Positions 45,661 through 57,060 of a DNA stretch of 64,000 bases are shown one piece after another. Under the pieces are notes generated by a model, which made no database searches, was not told where the DNA came from, and worked only from the letters and a program-made list of their open reading frames with translations. The position numbers were made by a program, and so were the translations under genes. The stretch is from assembly GCA_028751875.1 (NCBI GenBank), contig CM054155.1:1816920-1880919 (forward strand), written 5' to 3'. Numbering within the stretch: position 1 is the first letter of the stretch; each line of letters opens with the position of its first letter. Origin of the DNA: Rapana venosa (taxonomy: Eukaryota; Mollusca; Gastropoda; Neogastropoda; Muricidae).

Positions 45661-46659
45661 TTTTCAAGGATGTGAAAAAAGAAGGCTGTGGTATGGGGTT
45701 TCCCCTTGGTCAGGAAATGTCGATGAGTTTTTTTTCTTTTCCCATAGCCTTCCCTCCTCCATATTTTCCAATCAGAACAAATATAAACTTTTCCCATACC
45801 TTGTTCAAAAAAATTTAGTAAGTTTTCTCCGGCTTTTTTTTTATTCATTTTTCATGTGTTGAAATTTAATTAACTGTAACCCCGCCCTCATTTTTTTTCT
45901 TATTGGCGCATGGTCGCATAGTTTTTATTTGTTGACTGTGTTTGGAAAGTGAATGAAGTTGAATCTTCAAATTGTTGTGTCTTGTACACTTTTCACTAAA
46001 AAATGCATTCTATACTTTTCCAGAACATTGTGTGAGATTTTTGCACCCTACTTTTCACACGGTTTTTAAAAACTGAAATAACCACGTTGGGAAACCACAT
46101 CTTTCGTTTAGAACGGTTAAAGTAGTACCTAAATGGGAGGGAGTCCCCTTCGTTGCCCAAAATGACGGGTGAAATCCCGCAGCCATTTTGGGGGCGCATT
46201 GGCTGTGCAATCCCCTTGGATTACAAGTCGTTGCAGTGGGGACACTGGAATGTCGTGGTTGGGGTTTTGGTTGAATGTTCCTCTCTCTTCTGTAGTGCCC
46301 CTCCCTGTAGTTTATATCGCTTTTCTGGGCAAGGGGACAGCAGTCCAACCCAAAACCCATTGGTCATCAAGGAGCAAATGTCAGGGGAATCGTTGTTCCC
46401 GGGAACGATTTCAAGGGGGGACCTATCACCCCCCCCCCGTTTGAAAAACCTTTCCCCACCCCAAAGAGGGAGGGGCCATTAAAAATCTTCCAGTCGTCAG
46501 CGCCCACCCTTTCATTTCCCCGTCTCCTGAATGATCAGGAGGGGTTCTTGTAACTTTTTCGATGTGCCCCGGGTTGCATGTAAAAATTTCCCCATCTTCA
46601 TCATCATTGATTGATCTGGCGTTAAGCTTGTACCACCCCCAAAATTGAAGGGGTGCTCT
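45661..46659. other. Noisy spacer, nothing recognised
   Basis: Mixed sequence; frames at 46055-46480 on both strands show no domain. Confidence 0.4.
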
Positions 46660-46795
46660 GAGGTGGATGTTTTTTCTAAGCGCTTTTTATTTGTTTCTTT
46701 ACAAATTCGCGCTAATAAGTTCCCTACTTTTTTTATTTTTTATTATTATTTTTATTATTTTTATTATTTTTTTATTATTAAGTCGGCGGTTATGG
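46660..46795 (+). repeat. SINE family A tail with ATT run
   Basis: Matches 'tttacaa.attc.gcgctaataa.ttcc' and then ATT/TTTATT units; same form as 85-130. Confidence 0.75.
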
Positions 46796-47234
46796 GCGCA
46801 CCGACTACTGAGTTTTTTTTATGTTCTGTTTTCAAGGAAGCCTACGCCCCTGGTGTGCTTTTCAATTCCCACTGTTAGAGTACATGTCCATCATCGGTGA
46901 GATGTTCATGACTTTTCCATTGATTTAAGAGGGCCCCCTATGTGCAGGGGGGACTTCTTCAGTTTGTGGGTAATTTTTTGTGTTTTTTGTTTTTGGGGAA
47001 ATGTTCTGATGTCCATGTTGCGTTGGTAAAAATAAACTTTCTGCGGATTTTTATTCTCAGTACATACTTTTCACCCTTTTCCCTGATGGGGGACAGAAGG
47101 CGCGGTGGTCCTTTTTGGACCCGGGGGACGCCTGATCCCGGGAATATGGTCTTTGGGGTTTTTGTTCATCACACATGGTCTGGGGGGGACACAGGTGGAG
47201 CCCGTCCCCCTCCTCGGTTTTTGGGTCGAGAGAG

Positions 47235-47438
47235 AGAAATATTTTAAATTTATTTTATATATATTTAAAATATTTTAAATATATTAAAAAAAAAAAAGAA
47301 AAAGAGAGAGAGAGAGAGATAGAAGATAGATAAAGGGGGAAAAGGAAGAAGAGAGGAGAGAGGCGAGGGGGAGAGATAGTAGAAATTTTGATAGATAGAT
47401 AAAAGATAGAAAAGGGAAGAAGAAAGAGAGAGAGAAAA

Positions 47439-47470
<32 letters not shown>

Positions 47471-47965
47471 GACAAAAGATAAAGGGGGATAGATAGATTT
47501 AATAATAGAAAAGGGAAGAAAGCGAAAAAGAAGGGAAGAAAGAGAGGGGAAAGGGAAGAAAAAGGGAAGAGAGAAGGAGTAGAAAAAGTAGAAGAAGTAG
47601 AGAAAGCGAAACAGAGAGGGGAAGGAAGAGAGAGAGAGAAGAAATAGATAAGATGATAGAAAGTGAGCGAGCGAGAGAGGGAGAGGATTAAAAATATATT
47701 TTATATTTTATATATATTTATATATAATTTATATTAAATTAATATATTATAATTTAAAAAAAAATAGAGAGAAGAGAGAGATGAAGGGGAAAAAGAGTAA
47801 TGATAATAAAGAAGAAAGAAGAAGAAAAGAAGATAAAAAAAGAAGAAGAAGAGAGAGAGAGAGAGAGAGAGAGGAGAGGAGGAGAGAGAGAGAGAGAGAG
47901 GAAGAAGGGGGGGGAAAGACGAAAGGAGAGAGGGGGGGGGGGAGGAGAGGAAAAGGGAGAGAGAG
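47235..47965. repeat. AT blocks alternating with GA/GATA purine tracts
   Basis: TATATTTAAA-type blocks at 47240-47290 and 47690-47760 flank purine-rich sequence at 47291-47690 and 47765-47965. Confidence 0.9.
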
Positions 47966-48024
47966 TTGGTTTGAATGGGGGTTTTCCTTTCACCAAGTAT
48001 GAAGGACTTAACAAAAGCAAAAAA

Positions 48025-48265
48025 ATGTAGGGCTGGGTTTACGTGACTACCCTAGCGGGAACTCTCCCTCCCTGAAAAATATGAGGGGGGGCGCCCATCT
48101 CCCCTCCTCCCTGCTTTTCCTTCCCTACCCAAAAGAGGGAGGTCCCCTTCACAGCTGGGTGAACTGGGAAAATGACTGAAGCCAAGGGGCGAAACGGTCA
48201 CCCCTCCAATGGGAACCCCCCTTGATGCAGCTTAACTTGGCTGGGGAAAGGAGTGCTCCGACCCC
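48025..48265 (-). mobile_element. SINE-like repeat, family B
   Basis: Reverse complement of the family, with 'gggcgcccatctcccctc' and 'cagctgggtgaactggg' blocks and a head near 48240-48265. Confidence 0.8.
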
Positions 48266-49550
48266 TGACTATCCGCCCCCCCCCCCCCAATACCTCCTGG
48301 TTTAAGAAATGAACACGTCAATATGTAAACAAAATAAAGTTGTTAATCAAGCTCCATATGCATACCCGACCCCTTTTTCGTTTTACTGTAATTCTTGATA
48401 GAAAATAACATGAAGTTGCAGGTAATTCCCAAAGCTGAAATTCATAAAATATATTTTCTGGGGCGCAATTTTTAGTTGTTGCTAAAGTTTGTAAGGGTTT
48501 TTAAAAAGTTACACTTTTTGTTAAACTCCCAAACATCATTATCAAAGTGTCATGTTGTTGACTCCACATCAGAAATGAAGGTTTCTGAGCCTTTGGACTT
48601 GGGTGCACATTCCAGCATGATCATGTTTGTTGGTCATTTAGTTCATTATTTCAGAATCAAACGCCAGTTTTCACCTTCTGTTGGGGACCTTCCCACTGTT
48701 GCAAATACCTTGACTTAGCCGGTGAATCGGCCAACCTGAGCTTGGAAAAAAACAACCCAAATAATAAACACCCATTTTTAAAAAAGTTTGTAAATGGGGA
48801 CAGTCAACACACAGGGGGGCATGCGTTTAGTTTAATATGGGGGAAAAAATGAGATTTTTTAGGGTGACAAGACAACTGCTGTCAGATTTTCCTTTGCTAC
48901 TTTTAAGGGCATTTTCGTATTAGTTCCGCGTTCGACAGTGTTTTCAAATAGTTCTGACTACTTTTTTAGGGCAATTTTTTTTTTATGTTTTTCCCAAATT
49001 TTACAGTTTTTCAAATAGTTCAACTGTTTTTAAGCGAAATTTTTATACTTTTTTCCCCCCCCAAAAGATATTGCTGGTCAAAAAAGTTCTGAGTTTTTTT
49101 TAAAAAAACAATTTTCAGATTTTTGTTCCCCAAAATTCCCCAGTTGCCGTTGAATAAATTCTGTTATTTTCGTGGTTTGATTTCATTTTTTTCCGAATTC
49201 GATTGATGCTAAGGCAAAGCATTTTTTTAAAAAATTGTAAAGGTATTTTGGCAAAAAATTCGTTTGGTTTTTGTTTTTCACTTTTTCGTTGTTCTTTTTG
49301 CATGTTCCAAGAGGGAAAAATTCTAAAAGATGGTTTTTTCGGGAAACTAAAAAAAACCGTGTTGTGTTAACGACATGCTCAATCCCTTGTAATAGTCACG
49401 TTTTGGGAATTGTAACATGGTTTTTTTAAAAAAGATGGTTTTTCGTCTTATGTTTGTGGCACGGGTTCTTTTTTTTGTTTTTTTTTTAACTGTTGATACG
49501 ACAGCTTTCGGGGGTTTTTATTGTTTTAAAAGGGAGTCGTTGTGTTTCAC
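48266..49550. other. AT-rich spacer, no gene
   Basis: Noisy T-rich sequence; a frame at 48476-48718 has no recognised domain. Confidence 0.4.
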
Positions 49551-49554
49551 AATT

Positions 49555-50100
49555 TTACACACACGCAAAACGCGCCGCACACACACACACACAACCCCAA
49601 AACCACACACACACCCCATGCACAACACCCCCTTTGTTTGTTGTTATCATTGGGCAATTTCTGTGTACTGTCCAGGTTACTTAGAGTTTATACACTTTTT
49701 GCTGCATAAACATAACAAAATCCCCCTTCCCCTTTTCCCCTCGTCTAATACCCTTTTTGGTGAAAACGAAAAATCGAAGCAACAACAACAGCAGCAAAAA
49801 CAACAACACACACACAACACACCCACACACACACCACACACACCAAACCGTACACACCCACATTAGTCTTATAATGTAAATTTTTAAAATATACTATATA
49901 TAAAAATATATTTTTTTTGGGTTTTTGTGTGTGTGTTGTGTGTGTGGTGTTGTGTGGTGTGTGGGGGGGGTGTGGGGGGGGAAAAGGGGGGAGAAGGGAG
50001 AGAGAGAGGAGAGAGAGGAGAGGAGGGTGAAAAGAGAGTTGAGAGAAGAAGAAAAAAAAAAGACAACAGACAGAAAGAAAGAAAAGGGGGAAATGGGGGG
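49555..50100. repeat. CA, CAA, GT and GA microsatellites
   Basis: CA-rich at 49555-49625, CAA/ACACA at 49780-49865, GT at 49922-49975 and GA at 49976-50090. Confidence 0.88.
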
Positions 50101-50634
50101 TGTAATAATAGGTATTTGGGATGAAAGCTGGGGTCTAAATCCCATGTATGAATAGCATTAAACAAAACAAAACAAGCAAAAAAAAAAAAAAAAACCCCAA
50201 AACCCCCACAAACCCCACACAAAAACACACTTTTCTTTCAAACTTCCCTTTTTTGTTGTCCTGTTTTTTTCTTTCTTGGATGCCTTTTTAGATTGAGGCA
50301 GGAGACACCCGTATTCCGATTTTTGAAGGCGAAAGACTCTAGAGACGGGCATTTTTTTTACGACGCCATGGACAAGGGCTGCAAAGAGAGGGAGCGCTGC
50401 CAGCCTTTTGCCCCTTCAGGAATGGACGAACTGTAGCCGCCCCCCAGTCTTACAAGCCTACCACGGCCTGTATTTGGATCGGGCTTCGTCCCTTTGCCTG
50501 TTTACTGAAAAAAAGCGGAGTTTTTCCCGTTGGAAAAATTTCGTTTTTAGAAATAGAACATGTGTGGTGTTGGGTTTTGTGTGTGTGATTTTTGAAAGTA
50601 AAATTGCATTTTTTTTTAAAAATTTATTTTTTTT
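50101..50634. other. Unassigned noisy spacer
   Basis: No gene or repeat family recognised. Confidence 0.4.
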
Positions 50635-50850
50635 TTTTTATTTATTATTCTTTTATTCGGGATAAGGGAATAAGTTAGTGCTGTTTTTAATCAGTCCCTG
50701 TGTTTGGGTTTTGTAAATTTTCATATGTTCCCCCCGGGTTAAAATGGCCTACTCTTTCAAAAAGCGGAACGGATTTAACGTGTGCCAAGATGTTCTGCTT
50801 TCGCACACGGGGTCTCGGTTTATAGTTTCACCCGAATTGCTATAGTATTC
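50635..50850 (-). mobile_element. SINE family A, core and 3' part
   Basis: On the minus strand this reads from 'gtgaaactataaaccgagac' through 'cgtttaaatcc'-type sequence and the 'gaacatatgaaaatttacaa' region to 'cttattcccttatccc'. The head is absent. Confidence 0.82.
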
Positions 50851-51295
50851 CTTTAAAAAACCCAGCAACCATGGATTTTATAATTATTCCCCCCAAAGTG
50901 CAAAGAAATTGTAAGTACACCGGGATGAAATGTTTGCTCAAAGCACGGTAAAGTACTGTTGACCTCTTTTTTTTAAAGATATATAGTTATAGAAAAAAAG
51001 GACCATAGCTTTAAAAAGGGAAATTGTCCCATAATCTATGTGGTTTGTAGGATAGCTAGGCATCAGAGACCTCAACTTCTCTAGAGGCCAGCATATTGAG
51101 GGCGGCGCCCATCTCCTCCCCTCGCTGCTTTACCTTCCCCGACCCTAAAGGGGGGCGGTACCCATTTACAGCTGGGTGAACTGGGGAACTGTACTGAAGC
51201 CAAGGCGCGCAAAACGGTCACCCCTCCAAACTGGTAACCACGCTCGACGTGTTACTTGGCTGGGGAAAAGCGAGTGCTCCCACCCCTGAGATTCC
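50850..51295. repeat. Duplicated composite unit 1 (segment X plus SINE B)
   Basis: Segment X (50850-51000) recurs at about 51291-51442 (offset near 441 bp), sharing 'aaagtgcaaagaaattgtaa', 'gatgaaat' and 'atagttatagaaaaa'. It is followed by a minus-strand SINE B at 51010-51295. Confidence 0.85.
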
Positions 51296-51442
51296 TTAAA
51301 ACCCCCAGCAATATGGAATTTTTAATTATTCACCCAAAGTGCAAAGAAATTGTAAAAACACCGTGGATGAAATTTGCTCAAAACACGGATAAAGTATGAT
51401 GACCTTAAAAAAAAAAGGGTATAGTTATAGAAAAAGTGTATA

Positions 51443-51740
51443 AGTAAAGTATGTTCTTTCGAGCCAGAAGGCCCCTAGAGCCGGAGTTATCCGGTTTCTG
51501 TAGCGTTAAGCGAACTGATGGTTTTTCACCACCCCTTTTTGACAGGACGCTAGTCTGTCGCCGATACTTCCCCAGCAGAGCTGGTACCCATTTGTACACC
51601 TGGGTGGAGTGAGGAAATGGAGTAAGTGTTTTTTAAAAAGCCCAAACACCGAGCCGAGGGGGATCGAACCGGCCCTCTGGTTTTACGAGTTGACCCCCCT
51701 AAACCACCGCCCAGGGTGCCCCGTTAGAAAAGTGCCCACA
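51443..51740 (-). mobile_element. tRNA-derived SINE, family C
   Basis: The minus-strand head at 51722-51655 has A-box-like tggtttaggggg and B-box ggttcgatcc (51661-51670 on plus). The body contains 'gtacccatttgtacacctgg' and 'cgccgatacttccccagc' (plus-strand reading). It differs from families A and B and sits between segment X copy 2 and the next SINE B. Confidence 0.75.
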
Positions 51741-51744
51741 CATA

Positions 51745-52010
51745 AAAGGTAAAGGTGCCCCAAAACCCTATGTGGTCGTGGGAGCAGAATCGAGACCTCA
51801 ACTTCTTAGAGGCCAGCTATTGGGGCGGCGCCATTCCCCTCCCCTCGCTGCTTTATTTCCCCTGACCCTAAGAGGGGCAGGTCCCATTTACAGGGGGGGA
51901 AAACGGGGGGATGTACTAAACCCAAGCGCGAAACGGTCCCCCACCCAATGGTAACCACCCCGCCCTTGCTTAACCTTCGTGGGGGAAGGGAGTGCTCTGC
52001 CCACTGAATG
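51745..52010 (-). mobile_element. SINE-like repeat, family B
   Basis: Full minus-strand copy with the tRNA-like head near 51975-52010 (tcagtgggcagagcactccc on the minus strand) and end 'ccctatgtggtcgtgggagc' on plus. Confidence 0.82.
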
Positions 52011-52559
52011 AGCGTGAGTTTGAATATTTAAAAAATAATCTTACAAACCGCACATTATAGTTCAATTAGTGCGCCATTTTCCATTAGATTTTGTAGGTAG
52101 AAGGTTCGCGGTTTGTTCATTGCTTGTTTTGTCTTTTTTGTTTGTTTTTTGGTTTTTTTGTTTGCTTTTTAATTTTTTATGATGTGGGGCATTATCTAAG
52201 GGCTTATATTATCTAAAATAAATGTGTGTGTATGATGTGCGGGATATCGGGAGAACAAAAGACCAATAAATTTGTCAAGACCCAAATAACCGGCGGGAGG
52301 CCCCGGGAAAACCCCTTTCACCATCGTAAAGAAGAAAAGTGCAGGGTTCGGCCCCGTCACCCGCCACAACCCTCTGAAAAAAACAGTACTGCAGGGAACA
52401 CTCGAAGGGGCAAAGAGGGGAAACAAAAACAATTTGGGATGGACCACATCAGAGAATGGCCGGGTGAATGATCGGAAAAACTCGAGAGCCCGGGCCCCAA
52501 TGGATGGGGGAGGGTTACCCGGCCTCTTTTCGTGTCCCCCCACGCCAAGGTGGGTTGAT

Positions 52560-52675
52560 TGTGATGATGATGATGATGTGATGATGATGATGTGATGGAT
52601 GAGATGAGTAGTGTGTGTGTATGTGTGGTGGCATGTGTGTGCATTTTGTGGGTGTGTGGTGTGTGTTGTGCAGGT
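52560..52675. repeat. (ATG)n then (GT)n
   Basis: GATGAT units at 52561-52610 followed by GT-rich sequence. Confidence 0.9.
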
Positions 52676-52854
52676 ATCAGCACACGTGGGAGGGTCAGAC
52701 AGTCCCCTGCCCATCACTTCCACACCTCCTTGTCCAGCATTGCTCCAGGGCAAGATAAGGGGCTGGAGCATGCTGAACCGTCTCAAACCCCGGATATTGG
52801 GAAACTCTGTGAATTTGGGAATTTTCTAGGGTGTCTGTTGTGATATGCTTTCTA

Positions 52855-53445
52855 TGTGTGTGTTTTTGGTGGGGGGGGGGGGGGGGGGGGGGTTTTGTGT
52901 GTGTGTTTGTTTTGGGTGTGTGGGGGTGTGGGTGTGTGGGTTGGGGGTTTTGGTTTTTTGTAGTTTTTGTGTTTGTGTGGGTTTTGTTGGGGGGTGTTTT
53001 GGGTTTTTTTGGTTGTGTGTGGTTTGTGTTTGTGGGTGGGTGGGGGTGGGGGTGTGTGTGTGTGTGTTTGTGTGTGTGTTGTGTTTGGTTTTGAGAGAGG
53101 TGTGTGTGTGTAGGTGTGTGTGGGGTTTATGTGTGTGTGGGGGTGGGGTATGTGTGTGTGAGAGAGAGGAGAGTGTGTGTGTGTGTGTGTTTGTTTGGGT
53201 TTTGGGGGTTGTGGGTGGGTGCGTGTTTGGGGACGGAGGGGGTGGAGAGGGGTGGTGGTGGTTTGTGTTGGGGGGGGGGTTTTTGGGGAGGAGGGGTTTT
53301 TTTGTGTGTGTGTGTGTTTTTGTTTAGGGTGTGGGTGGTGCGTGTGTGTGTGTGTGGTGTTGTGTGTTTTGTGGGTGTGGGGGTCGTGCGGGTTTTGTGT
53401 GTGTGGGTTTTTTGGGGGTGTGTTGTGTGTGTGAGTGTGAAATGT
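52855..53445. repeat. (GT)n/G-rich tract
   Basis: Nearly all G and T on the plus strand; Cys/Val/Gly frames are repeat translations. It ends shortly before the second gap. Confidence 0.95.
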
Positions 53446-53500
53446 GTGATTTAGATTAGATTCAGATTAAAAATATTGTTTGCCCTTTAAAAGTAGATTT

Positions 53501-54000
53501 NNNNNNNNNNNNNNNNNNNNNNNNNNNNNNNNNNNNNNNNNNNNNNNNNNNNNNNNNNNNNNNNNNNNNNNNNNNNNNNNNNNNNNNNNNNNNNNNNNNN
53601 NNNNNNNNNNNNNNNNNNNNNNNNNNNNNNNNNNNNNNNNNNNNNNNNNNNNNNNNNNNNNNNNNNNNNNNNNNNNNNNNNNNNNNNNNNNNNNNNNNNN
53701 NNNNNNNNNNNNNNNNNNNNNNNNNNNNNNNNNNNNNNNNNNNNNNNNNNNNNNNNNNNNNNNNNNNNNNNNNNNNNNNNNNNNNNNNNNNNNNNNNNNN
53801 NNNNNNNNNNNNNNNNNNNNNNNNNNNNNNNNNNNNNNNNNNNNNNNNNNNNNNNNNNNNNNNNNNNNNNNNNNNNNNNNNNNNNNNNNNNNNNNNNNNN
53901 NNNNNNNNNNNNNNNNNNNNNNNNNNNNNNNNNNNNNNNNNNNNNNNNNNNNNNNNNNNNNNNNNNNNNNNNNNNNNNNNNNNNNNNNNNNNNNNNNNNN
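53501..54000. other. Assembly gap, 500 N
   Basis: Exactly 500 N; fixed-size placeholder. Confidence 0.99.
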
Positions 54001-54439
54001 TTTCCCTGAAAACCTTTTTTATTTCTAAAGTAAAACCGTGAAAGAATGGTTGTAAAGTGGGTAAAAGAAAATTGGGTTTGTACGGCGTTTTTTTGTTTTT
54101 CCTTTTTTTAATTCTTTAAAACATTTTTTTTTTAAAATTGTTTTGTGGACGTGAGCGCCCCACGCGCTCGGGTGTGAAATGATAGGGTTGTGCGTGTATT
54201 TGTATAGGTGGAAAATTTGTATTTTCAAGTATTTCCTTATCGTTTTTTTCCTCTTTTTTTTTTTTTTAAATTTTTTTTCCCGGGTTTAAATTTTTTAAGG
54301 GGTTAAAATGATCAATAATTAGTGTTTTAAGTATAATCATTACGAAATTTGTTTTTAGATGATGGTTTGGATGAAAAAAGCAAATGCTTTGGGTATTAAT
54401 GTCCCAAACGGGGAAAAAAAAATTTTGGACTTGACTTAA

Positions 54440-54800
54440 CTTGACGACTCACCACACACACTCCCCTCACACACACACTCACACACCCCCCAAAACACAC
54501 ACCCCTCACACAACACAACACACACCACACACACCCCAACACATTAACAACACACACAAACAACACACCACACAAAAACTCACACAACACCCACACACAA
54601 AAACACCCCAACACACTCACACCCAAACCCACAAAACCACCCCAACCCCACACACTCACAAAAACACACACACACTCCCACAAAACACCCACACACTCAC
54701 ACACACCCCACACACCCCAACCCCCCACACCCCCCACACACACAACCCCACACCCACCCACACACCCACAACAACCCACACAAAACACACCCCACAAAAC
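54440..54800. repeat. (CA)n/C-rich tract
   Basis: Only A and C apart from scattered T. It lies beyond the gap from a GT-rich tract of similar length and could be its complement. Confidence 0.92.
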
Positions 54801-54949
54801 CCCCGAACCCCAAAAACCCAAACAAAAACGCCCCCTTTTTGGTCGGGCCAAACAAAAGGGGGGGGGGGGGGAGGGTTAGAAACTAATGTTTTTTTCCCCA
54901 AATTTTTCCTGGGGTTTTTTTTAGGGGCCCCAAAAAAATTTCAAAAACA

Positions 54950-55400
54950 CAGCCGGGGGGGGGGGGGGGGGGGCCCTGGGGGGGGGGGGGGGGGGGGGGG
55001 GGTGGGGGGTGGTTAGGGGAGAGAGAGAAATAAAATATTCTTTTAAAATTTTTAAAATTTTTAAAAACTTTTAAATTTTTTTTTAAAGAGGAAGAAGAGA
55101 AGAAAGAAAATAAAGAGGAGAAAGAGGAGATGAAAAGAAAAAGAGATAGAGAGAAAAAAAAAAAAAAAGGAGAGAGAGAGAGAGAGGAGAGAGGAGAGAG
55201 GAAGAAAAAGGGGAACGAGGAGAAGAAAAGAGAGAAAATTTAAAGAGAGGGGAAAAAGAGTGGAAGAGAAAAAGGGGAAAAGAAAAGGAGCAAAAAAAAA
55301 AGAAAAAAAAGAAAAAAAAATAAATTTTAAAAGGGAGAAGAGAGAAAAAGTGGGAAGACAGAAGAGAGAGAAGAAAAGGGGGAAGGGGAAATGAGTGGGG
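54950..55400. repeat. Poly(G) then (GA)n purine tract
   Basis: G runs at 54955-55015 and GA/GAA sequence at 55085-55390. Confidence 0.9.
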
Positions 55401-56589
55401 GGGGCCCTTTTTGGAAATTTTAAATTAATTTGGAAAGGGGAGGGGGAGAAGGGCAGCGGGGCGGTCAAAGGGGAAAAGGGAAGAGGCGCCAGGGGCCGGA
55501 AAAGGGGGGACAGAAAAGGGGAAACGGGGGGAGCCCCCCCCCCCCCCCAGCCCGCCAGAAAAAGAAGAGAGAACAAAACCAGGAAAATTTTTAGGATAAG
55601 CTGACAAACAGGAGCGGCAACAAAAAACCCGGAAGAAAAAGAAAAAGGAAAAAAACAAAAGGCAAAGTGGGGGGGGAACCAAATTATTTAAGGGGGGGGG
55701 TGTTTTCAACTTTGCCCTTGTACAAAAACCCCTTTTTGGGGGGCCTTTTTGGCCCCTTTTTTGGGAAAAAAATTAACGGGTTTGGGAAATTCCTCCCTCC
55801 CTCCCCCCTCTCTCCCCCTTTCCCCCCCCTTCCCCCCTCCCTTTTCTTTTTTGTTTTTTTAAAAAATTGAAAAAATTTCCCAGGGTTTTAAAGCCCCTTT
55901 CTTTCAACCCAAATTTTTGGGATGTAAGAAAAATTAAACTTCTGTTAAGAAAACCCCAAATTTTTTTGCCCAAAATTTTAAAAAGGGGAAAATTTAGGGG
56001 AAAAAAATTTAAATGGGAAGGGGGTTTTATTCCAGTCCGGACAAACCCCGGGGCCAAAAATTTTAGATAAATTCAAAAGGAACCCCCCCAATCCCGTTTC
56101 CCCCCCTTTTTTCCCCCCCTCCCCCTTAAAGAAAAAAAGAAACTTTTCACGTTGCAACCTCCGGGGGTACACAGCCAGGATTCTTGGAACCAAAAGGAAG
56201 GGGGGGAACCCGGGGTTTTTAAAAACCAGGGGGACATACGAAGTTTGGGGAAACCAGAAATAAAAAAAGGGAAGGGGGGTTAAGGGTTGGAAAACTTTAC
56301 AAAACCAATAGAAAGAAAACGGGAGAAAACCCGGGGGAGGCCCAATTTTTTGGAAAACCCCGCAAGGCCTTAAAAAAGGGAAAAAACCTCCCGGAAAAAC
56401 ACAGAAAAGGGAAACTGCCAAAAAGGAAGCCCCGGGTCCGGGTAACAATGAAGGTGAAAACGGGGAAAAACAAAAAAAAGGGGCCCTAAAGGTTCCAAAA
56501 AAGGCCAAATCACGAAAAAGGGGGAAAAAACGGGAAGGGAATTTGGAAAACCTGGGTTTCCCGGAAGAAAAGGGAAGGAAAAAGGGAAA
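55401..56589. other. Noisy homopolymer-rich sequence
   Basis: No gene recognised. Long frames on the minus strand are Pro/Phe/Leu-rich and reflect composition. Confidence 0.45.
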
Positions 56590-57060
56590 CCTGAGCTTGG
56601 ACATTTTCCCTCAGCTTGGGGGTAAAACAGGGAACGGAAAATGACTTGGGTTGATTTTTCCCTGACCAATCACTGAAGGACAGGGAACGGATATTGGAGC
56701 TGATTTTCCCTGCAGCCAAAACTAAAAGGACGGGGAAAAATTGGTTTTGGGAGCGGGTTTTCCCCTGCAGAATCACTAAAGGGGACGGGGAAACATGATT
56801 GGAGTATTTTTCCCTGAGCCATCCTGAAGGACGGGGAACGTGAGGATTTGGGAAAGCGGGTTTTCCCTCCCAGCCATCACTAAAAGGCAGGGAACGGGGA
56901 CGGGGAGCGGGTTTTCCCCTGCAAAAACCCATAAGGGGGCAGCTGGACTAAAATTTTTCCCGCGCCATCACGGGCGGGGAACCAAATTTGGGGCTGGGGG
57001 CCCCTCCCCCGGGGCAAAACCCTGTTACTTGGGTTTCCCTCCAAAATCACGGAAAGGGCC
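56590..57060. repeat. 51-bp minisatellite
   Basis: The unit contains 'ttttccctgcagccatcact' followed by 'aaggacggggaacg' and a short gagcggg segment. Unit starts near 56599, 56657, 56705, 56757, 56808, 56861, 56912 and 56955 give spacings of 43-58, mostly about 51 bp. The open frame on the minus strand (56510-56932) is a 17-residue repeat translation. Confidence 0.85.

Noticed and set aside
52831..53454. Cys/Val/Gly-rich frames up to 160 codons
   Set aside because: Translation of the GT repeat next to the gap.
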